Of a stretch of 13,965 nt of DNA, positions 8,140-13,965 are shown one piece after another. This DNA comes from Fusarium oxysporum f. sp. lycopersici 4287 (taxonomy: Eukaryota; Ascomycota; Sordariomycetes; Hypocreales; Nectriaceae): positions 1,362,095-1,376,059 of the forward strand of contig NC_030991.1 in assembly GCF_000149955.1 (NCBI RefSeq), in the 5' to 3' direction. Position 1 is the first letter of the stretch. Each line of letters opens with the position of its first letter. Under the pieces are notes generated by a model, which saw only the letters and a list, made by a program, of their open reading frames with translations, made no database searches and was not told where the DNA came from. Made by a program: the position numbers and the translations under genes.

Positions 8140-8477
8140 GACGGAAGCATTATAGCAGGATATAAGTATGGCGGGATCCAGATCTGAGTATTGCTTTTAT
8201 TATAATAGTAAGGAGTAGGATCTAGTGAGATCTAAATAGTATTATTAATAGAGCTAAATAAGAGAAGAGGGAAATAGAAGAGGAAGAGAAAAGGGGGGTA
8301 AATAAAACTATAACTATGTTATGTGAAATAACTAATATAGATGACCCAGCAACGTGCACGGGCCAGTTTTCTTGTATCCTGTTATGTTACCGCCGCGACT
8401 GCGTATAGTAGGATCTGCTGTATATCCTTGATCCCTGGTATCGGTCAGACAACAGGCTTCTTTCAATTTGGTCAATT
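8140..8477. other. Intergenic stretch with a purine-rich tract
   Basis: No gene seen. The piece 8253-8300 is almost pure A/G on the plus strand and lies upstream of the OrsD-like ORF, where it would read as a pyrimidine-rich leader, a common feature of fungal promoters. The rest is A+T-rich and featureless. Confidence 0.4.
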
Positions 8478-8820
8478 TCATGCCTTGTGCACGAGTTTAT
8501 CTAGTTGATCCACCAGCTTTTCGAATATTTCGACCTCCTCGACGCGTATGCCTTTGCTCCGAATCGCCCAGGAAAGCTTCTGTCGCCTCGACCCAGATAT
8601 TCCAGTGTAAGTCTGCTCGCCGTCGCGTCGCCCCGCCCCAGTCCGGTATGAAGGCATGTTGCTCTCATCTCAGATGGTCTTGATGATGTGTAGTAGTTCC
8701 ATTATCCTTATAGACGTATTCTCATCGTCGAGGCCGGGATGGTGATGAGGTAGTACAGAATTGACCGACTCCCCAGTCCCCATTCGTCCTCTCGAAGACT
8801 CAGCCGATCCCTTCGCAATG
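8478..8820 (-). pseudogene. Decayed HeLo-type (HET-S-like) domain fragment
   Basis: In one minus-strand frame (codons beginning at position 8819 and every third base down), three landmarks of the fungal HeLo domain (prion-inhibition-and-propagation family) appear in the right order. First comes GESV (as in RWGESV); second, a long amphipathic helix with DDENTSIRIMELLHIIKTI; third, the C-terminal WAI...FEKLVDQLDKLV motif, ending at TGA 8478-8480. A TGA at 8670-8672 interrupts the helix segment. The second and third landmarks lie about 40 residues closer than in HET-S, so part is deleted. The frame upstream is broken; a neighbouring frame (RLSLREDEWGLG, about 8777-8812) may hold the displaced N-terminal part. 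HeLo domains are membrane-acting cell-death effectors in fungal incompatibility. This copy cannot be functional. It lies 1.6 kb upstream of, and divergent from, the NLR. Confidence 0.45.
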
Positions 8821-9257
8821 GCTGCACAGATAACTCTTCTCCGACCAGTGGCTCAGAGATCGAGTTGGCACCAGTGACCGGCCCACGCAGTATGAACGAG
8901 CGTTCCCCCGAGCGCTCATCATAACTCAACGAACAAGTATCGATTTATTCCCATGCACCCCTCCCTCTCGATTCCAAAGGCTCAATCGAGCATTCCTACG
9001 ACGAGCAACAAGTCGACTCGGCAGCTTAGCTGGATTATGCCATGCGCCGCGTAGCAAAGACGAACTAGACAGTTTGTCTAATTATTTTGCCTTTCAAACC
9101 TGTCGACTTTTCCTAGTCAATGCATATTCCGTCTTGACTCATCGGCTGTTGCTGTGCTGAGAATTTGACGCAGACACCCTGTTTTCCTTGCATAGTTCAA
9201 CGCTGAACAACATCAGATATGATACTCGATCTCTAGGCCTATTAAAGTGTACAGTGC
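8821..9257. other. Intergenic, possibly more decayed coding sequence
   Basis: The region would hold the N-terminal half of the HeLo-like gene if that reading is right. All minus-strand frames are interrupted, and I find no clear N-terminal HeLo motif such as the usual FEYVQLGR-type block. No RNA gene or repeat is seen. Confidence 0.4.
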
Positions 9258-9592
9258 TTAATCGTTTTGATGAGTGATCTTCCAAACTCCCATTATACCC
9301 TTCAAATGGACTTCAGTGCCGAGAGGTACGACGGCTTTCCCATTACACACATCGTAATCTGCAGTGCGTCGCTTTTCTCCCTTGTTTCCAAACTCGTAAA
9401 CTCTTACAAAATAACAACGCCATTCCAGCGTCTGGTTGGAACCCACGATCTCTGCAGGTGTTTTTCTAGAACCCTTACTGAAGATTATAATTTCATTTGG
9501 AGGCTTGAAGGTGAATTGTCACGGCAGGTGTTATTTGACTATCTCATCAGGTTTAGCAAGTATAGGCTAACCATCGGGATCTTTTCCGCCAT
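9258..9592 (-). CDS. Possible small two-exon protein, unrecognised
   Basis: The minus-strand frame 9258-9518 is open for 86 codons, with protein-like, charged and beta-rich composition (LEWRCYFVRVYEFGNKGEKR, AVVPLGTEVHLKGIMGVWKI), but it lacks an early ATG. A short first exon is possible: ATG 9590-9592 plus six codons, then a 68-nt intron 9504-9571 (GTTAGC...TTCAAG, with branch-like CGTGAC). That gives about 88 residues in frame. The donor is weak. No signal peptide or known domain is seen. A 115-codon frame also runs on the opposite strand (9267-9614), so coding on this strand is not certain. It may instead be a fragment of a lost gene. Confidence 0.25.
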
Positions 9593-9614
9593 GGGAGCCA
9601 AATTCTATTTTTGA

Positions 9615-10396
9615 GTTGATAGTGTTCCCAGAGTTTGTTTCATGGAGCTCGGAGCCTTGAAGATCCACGATTCAGTAAACATGATCGTGCCTAATCCACA
9701 TGCAAGCCATTAGCCGGGTTAGCTCAGGGGCTGCAGACGCTAATCTTAAGGCTAGTCAGGTCGGAGGATCTATAAGTACGTAAAGTGCGGGATGCCGTTG
9801 TAACCATCTGACAAGGAGTTTATGTTCGCTTTCGGCGGCCGGCGGCGGCACTTAAAAATAGACGAGTAGCCAGCCGATAACGCTAACTTCTAGCGCGGCT
9901 TCTTTGGCAAACTGCCTTGAGATGCACGTGAGTGGTGGTTGACCAGAGCAAGCTGCCCCACGCGCGTGATCTGACAGCCGGCTGTGCACATATCAACTCC
10001 AAGCCGTGCCAGCCTGCTCTCGCCTGCTTTGCATTGCTTTGCATTGCTTTTTCCACTTCCAACGTGGCAGAGCCCTGCGATTGACCTAGGCGCAGCTGCA
10101 CATCCCATCGTTCGGCAATCCTATTGGACTCGCAGGCTGCGCCTTGCTACAAGGGTCCTTCTCAGCTGCTGAGGCCTCCCCGCACGCAAATCTCACAAAC
10201 GGTGGCAGTGCGTGCATGGGTCTGACAACGACACCATCCATGGATGCCCAACGCGCGCATAGCCGTCTCCCCGAATCGGCCAAAAAAAATTATGTTGTGA
10301 CGATCGCCTTTCACTGACGCTATTCAGTTCAGTCATTCCGCGACCTCTACCCATACCGACACGCGGAGGAAAGTCGCGCCTGTGAATCATAACCAG
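9615..10396. other. Intergenic region upstream of the NLR
   Basis: About 780 bases with rising G+C content toward the NLR. It holds a C/G-rich knot at 9834-9849, a short tandem repeat (10025-10050), the palindrome CATCCATGGATG (10235-10246) and an A8 run near 10282. Frames here are short and overlap on both strands. It presumably contains the NLR promoter and 5' leader; no definite TATA or transcription-factor site can be called. Confidence 0.5.
10025..10050 (+). repeat. 10-bp tandem repeat, 2.6 copies
   Basis: The unit TGCTTTGCAT is repeated at 10025 and 10035 and partly at 10045. It lies about 370 bases upstream of the NLR start in a pyrimidine-rich setting, so it could belong to the promoter. 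Confidence 0.6.
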
Positions 10397-10417
10397 ATGG
10401 GCATCTCGCCGAGATGA
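10397..10417 (+). promoter_or_regulatory. Upstream ORF overlapping the NLR start codon (ATGA)
   Basis: ATG 10397-10399 opens a six-codon frame (MGISPR) that stops at TGA 10415-10417, so the stop overlaps the NLR initiation codon ATG 10414-10416 by two bases. If it lies in the transcript, it would make NLR translation depend on leaky scanning or termination-reinitiation. It is out of frame with the NLR. Confidence 0.4.
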
Positions 10418-13400
10418 ATGGGAGACAACCTTGGCACGAAGGCCATGCTGAGGCAAGCTCCTCTCACCCTCCGAAGCGACGCAAGACCGCATACGACGAC
10501 CCAGAAGATGGGGTTCACGACTCGCGAAACGGGTCGCCCGCCTCGAACGACCAGTATACAAACGCCTGGATCTGCGCGCTGCCCATAGAGATGGCCGCCG
10601 CTCGGGTCATGCCAGCATGACATCCACGAAGACCTACCCAGACGCACGAACGACACGAATACCTACACGCTCGGCGGCATACAGGGTCACAACATCGTCA
10701 TTGCGTGTTTGCCGATAGGCCAGTACGGAACGAACAACGCGGCGAGCGTGCTGACCCACCTCATCCGAACCTTCCCATCGATCCGCCTTGGTTTGATGGT
10801 GGGAATCGGAGGCGGGGTGCCGGGCAAGGTCGACATGCGTTTGGGCGACGTCGTTGTCGGGACGAGGGTGGTGCAGTACGATCTAGGGAAGATTATCGGA
10901 GACGGACAGATCCAACGCACTGCGATACCGAAGAGCCCGCATCACCTGCTTGGCACGGCCGTGTCGTCCCTACAAGCAAGGCATGAACGAGACAGCAGCC
11001 GAATCCCACTCATATTAGAGGAAAAGTTCGACAAACACTCCCAGTACCGCCGCCCGACTACAGCGGACTGCCTCTTCTCCTCAACGTATGAGCATACCTC
11101 TCCATCACCTAGTTGCGATGGATGCGACCGTTCGAAGCTGGTACCACGAAACAGGCGGAGCACGGATAACCCGGTGATACACTATGGAACGATCGCTTCA
11201 GGGAACCAAGTCATGAGGAATGGCATCCAACGAGACAACATCGCTCGACAGCTGGACGCCAACTGTTTTGAGATGGAGGCTGCCGGTCTGATGGATATCC
11301 TCCCTTGCCTACCGATTCGGGGAATCTGCGACTACTCGGACTCTCACAAGAACAAGGAATGGCAGAGATATGCCGCGGCTGCCGCGGCTGCATACACAAG
11401 GGAACTAGTGGCGGTGCTACCCGTCGCCGACGTGCCCAACTCTTATAAACTAAGTTCAGTGCAAGATGATGGGGACAAGCAATGCCTGAAAGACTTGCGC
11501 GAGACTGACCCTCGCGACGACAAGACGCGCATCCAAGATACAAAGGGCGGCCTGCTCAGGGACTCTTACCGCTGGATCCTCGATAACGACGACTTCCAGC
11601 AATGGCGTGACAATCCGCAGAGCCAGCTGCTCTGGATCAAAGGTGACCCTGGCAAGGGCAAGACGATGCTGCTATGTGGTATCATCGACGAGCTGGAGAA
11701 GGAATCCGGCAATCGCCTGTCTTATTTCTTCTGCCAGGCCACCGACTCGCGTATTAATAACGCAACGGCCGTGCTACGCGGCCTCATTTACCTACTTATC
11801 GACCAGCAACCGTCTCTTATGCCGCACGTACGGAAGAGATACGATCGGGCAGGCAAAGGCCTCTTCGAGGATGTGAATGCCTGGTGGGCCTTGTCCGATA
11901 TCTTGGTAAACATTCTGCAGGATCCGAACTTAACGAGCGCCTTTTTAATCATCGACGCGCTGGATGAATGTGAGACAGGTTTGTCAATGCTGTTGGATCT
12001 CATCGTCCAGCACTCGTCATCAGCCCGACTCAAATGGCTCATCTCCAGTCGAAACAAAGCGGAGATTGAGCAGAAACTCAGAGTCGATACGTCACGGGCA
12101 AGACTTAGCCTCGAGTTAAAGCATAATGCGGAATGCGTGTCACAAGCCGTTGATACATATATTAGGCATAGTGTATCTCAAATGCCTAAAATACAGGATG
12201 ATCAAGGCCTCCAGGATGAACTGTGTGCTGTAATACAACAAAAGGCCAACCAGACATTTCTGTGGGTGTCTCTTGTCATCAAAGAGCTCAACGACATGGA
12301 AAGCTGGGAGGTACTACAGACTGTTGACAAAATACCGTCGGGCTTAAAGAAAGTCTACGGTCGAATGACGAGGAACATCCAACAGCTTAGGCCAGGATGC
12401 TTGGAATTATGCCGACCCTTGCTTTCAACAGTGTGCACAGCATATCGGCCGCTCAGCCTTCATGAGCTAGGTATTCTCTCTGGCCTGCCTATCGAGATTT
12501 CAAGGAAGCCACAGTCAGTCAAAAGGATAGTAGCTATGTGCGGCTCATTCCTTACCATTCGCGATGACAGTGTCTACATCGTCCACCAGTCGGCGAAGGA
12601 GTATTTGGCGACTGAAGCGTGCCGGGTAATCTTTCCTGCTGGGGACGGAAAGGTACATTACTTCACTTTCTTAAGATCTCTGCAGATTATGTCTGAAACT
12701 CTGCGTCGAGACATGTACGACTTACACCATCCCGGCACCTCTATCGACGACGTCAGCCAGCCTGAGCCGGACCCGTTAGCCTCGGCACGGTACTCATGCA
12801 TCTATTGGGTTGACCACCTAAGCGATGCCATCTCGCGCAAGACCACGATCCCCATCGAAGACGTCCGCGACAACGGTAGAGTCCATCAGTTTCTCCGCAA
12901 GAACTACCTCTACTGGCTTGAGGCACTCAGTCTGTCCCGAGGCATGCCGGAAGGGGTGGTTGCGATGACAAAGCTCGAGATATTGCTAGTAGGCGAATTG
13001 GCTTTATCATTGTGTGAAGTGAAAGTGCTGATTAATGTCCTCCCTAGGAAGGGCACGATGGCCTCTACTCGGTCGAACTGGTTCGAGATGCACGGCGATT
13101 TATTCTCCACAACCGATGGATAATCGAGAATGCTCCTTTGCAGGCATATACATCAGCTCTTATATTCAGTCCCGCTCGCAGCTTAATCAGAAAGCTATAC
13201 GAGGACGAAGAGCCCAAGTGGATTACAAAGAAGCCGACAGTAGAATGGCACTGGGGCCCATGCATACAGACGCTCGAAGGGCATGCAGACGGTGTGGAGG
13301 CAGTGGCATTCTCACCAGACAGCCACTTCCTGGCCTCTGCAACTAAGAAGACAGTAAGCCTTTGGGACATACCCACAGGCGCGTTGCGAAGCACCATCGA

Positions 13401-13965
13401 CTGCTTTCGAGGCGAGGCCTGGTCACAAGTGTCGCTGGTCTTTTCACCTGATAGCCAACTTCTTGCATGTGCCTCAACGTGGGACAACATGGCCAAGTTG
13501 TTGGATGTAAAAACAGGAGCATTGAGTTTTACACTTGAAGGCCATTCAGGGAAGATTAATGCTATAGCCTGTTCACCAAGCGGTGAGCTCATTGCTACTG
13601 TATCCGATGACAAAACAGCTAGGCTCTGGTATTTGAGAACTGGAGTATCACTTTGTTCTCTCGAAGGCCATTCAGAACGCGTTACGGCCATTGACTTTTC
13701 ATCTAATCATGAGCTGGTAGCCACAGGATCCTATGATAAGACCATTAAGCTCTGGAACATTGGGAAAGAGCTCACCCATAGGACTCTTCGTCATCTGGGT
13801 GGGATTAATGCGTTGCAATTCTCACCTGATAGTCGGCTCCTTGCCTCTGGTGACTACTGCGGGGTGGTAACACTGTGGCATACATCAATGGCATCATTGT
13901 TCCTCACTCTAAAAGGGCATTCTGAATATGTGAAGGCAGTGGAGTTCTCATCGGATGGTAGGCTT
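10414..13965 (+). CDS. Fungal NLR: PNP-like domain, NACHT NTPase, WD40 repeats (3' end outside window; one frameshift)
   Basis: A STAND-class receptor of the type linked to heterokaryon incompatibility and non-self sensing. ATG 10414 is the first in frame after TAA 10387-10389. The basic N-terminus (PPKRRKT, residues 19-25) precedes a nucleoside-phosphorylase-like (PNP_UDP_1) domain: YTNAWICALPIEMAAA, HNIVIACLPIGQYGTNNAAS, MVGIGGGVPG (10796), CFEMEAAGLMD (11263), RGICDYSDSHKNKEWQRYAA. Next is NACHT, with Walker A GDPGKGKT (11642-11665), Walker B LIIDALDEC (11946-11972) and sensor-like WLISSR, then a winged-helix-type part ending with IVHQSAKEYLA. After intron 12989-13047 comes ENAPLQAYTSALIFSP, then at least six WD40 repeats (from 13264), cut by the window end. 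One surplus base at about 10609-10618 shifts the frame between ARVM and DIHEDLPRRTND. Both sides read as family sequence, so it is a true frameshift or an assembly error. In known members WD repeats sense ligand, NACHT oligomerises and the N-terminal domain acts as effector; the PNP substrate is unknown here. Confidence 0.92.
12989..13047 (+). other. 59-nt spliceosomal intron of the NLR gene
   Basis: The donor GTAGGC (12989) and acceptor CCCTAG (13047) enclose a branch-like GCTGAT whose adenine, 13031, lies 16 nt before the acceptor. The intron falls between codons (phase 0) and its removal shifts the frame exactly as needed. AMTKLEILL joins EGHDGLYSVELVRDARRFIL, which reads as normal NLR linker sequence. 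Without splicing the frame runs through 13047 and ends at TAA 13121-13123, before the WD repeats. Confidence 0.85.
13264..13965 (+). other. WD40 repeat array of the NLR (six seen, last cut by window)
   Basis: Repeats begin near 13264, 13399, 13534, 13660, 13786 and 13909, each about 42-45 codons, with GH near the start, a FSPDS/LLAS core and a W-D-like end (SLWD, KLLD, RLWY, KLWN, TLWH). Repeat 1 opens with LEGHADGVEAVAFSPDS. The copies are clearly diverged from one another, unlike the near-identical repeats of fast-evolving HET-E/HET-D type genes, so recent repeat shuffling is not evident in this part. Confidence 0.9.

Noticed and set aside
9713..9780. tRNA-like stretch (GGGTTAGCTCAGGGG resembling an A-box, then CTAATCTTAAGG resembling an anticodon region)
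   Set aside because: No proper acceptor or T-arm pairing and no GGTTCGAATCC-type B-box in the right place. At most it is a decayed tRNA or chance similarity.
10606..10684. 79-nt intron that would repair the NLR frame
   Set aside because: The segment encodes conserved PNP sequence (DIHEDLPRRTND...TYTLGG) in one of its frames, and the donor GTCATG is poor. A one-base indel is the simpler reading.
10709..13123. Stand-alone 804-residue PNP-NACHT protein ending at 13123
   Set aside because: Its first codon is TTG and lies inside the PNP domain, and its last 45 codons run through an intron. The proper model starts at 10414 and continues into the WD repeats.
13065..13691. 208-codon minus-strand ORF opposite the WD repeats
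   Set aside because: Antisense shadow of the repeat array, with repetitive Ser/Pro text mirroring WD40 codons.
1..13965. CRISPR array, bacterial operon or prophage features
   Set aside because: No spaced direct repeats, no bacterial-type genes, and introns plus fungal protein families point to a eukaryote.

Overview
The window reads as a repeat-rich, accessory stretch of a filamentous ascomycete (Pezizomycotina) genome. The reasons are a Fot1/pogo-type transposon with TA flanks, a Hop-type Mutator-like element (MULE), an OrsD-like zinc finger, short (about 60 nt) spliceosomal introns, C-to-T type stop codons that look like RIP or 5-methylcytosine deamination, and a long NLR gene with the fungal PNP-NACHT-WD40 layout. 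The species cannot be told from the sequence.

Layout. 52-1892 is a complete but dead Fot1-like element on the minus strand: terminal inverted repeats (TIRs) flanked by TA, and a transposase reading frame with two in-frame TAA stops. 2071-2666 is an assembly gap. 3085-3376 is a 292-bp MITE-like element with perfect 30-bp TIRs. 3377-4874 holds no gene I can support. 4875-7794 is a 2.9-kb MULE with 80-bp TIRs. Its minus-strand transposase (FAR1-like finger, MULE catalytic core, SWIM-like motif, zinc knuckle) is broken by one TGA and continues in the same frame into a tryptophan-rich C-terminal module. 7909-8139 is a short OrsD/DUF3505-like zinc-finger ORF. 8478-8820 carries what I read as a decayed HeLo-type domain on the minus strand. 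9258-9592 may hold a small unrecognised gene.

The main gene is at the right: from 10414 to beyond the window end (+), an NLR with an N-terminal nucleoside-phosphorylase-like domain, a NACHT NTPase and at least six WD40 repeats. Two apparent breaks have different causes. At 12989-13047 a 59-nt intron explains the frame change before the WD repeats. At about 10609-10618 a one-base excess inside the PNP domain has no credible intron explanation, so it is a real frameshift or a sequence error. A six-codon upstream ORF overlaps the NLR start codon as ATGA.

How the parts relate: the left two thirds is a transposon graveyard, and the right third is an innate-immunity/incompatibility type locus. The HeLo remnant 1.6 kb upstream of the NLR start and divergent from it recalls the het-S/nwd2 effector-receptor pairing known in fungi, but here it is degraded and the link is inference only. 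All family names come from reading translated motifs by eye; no database search was run.
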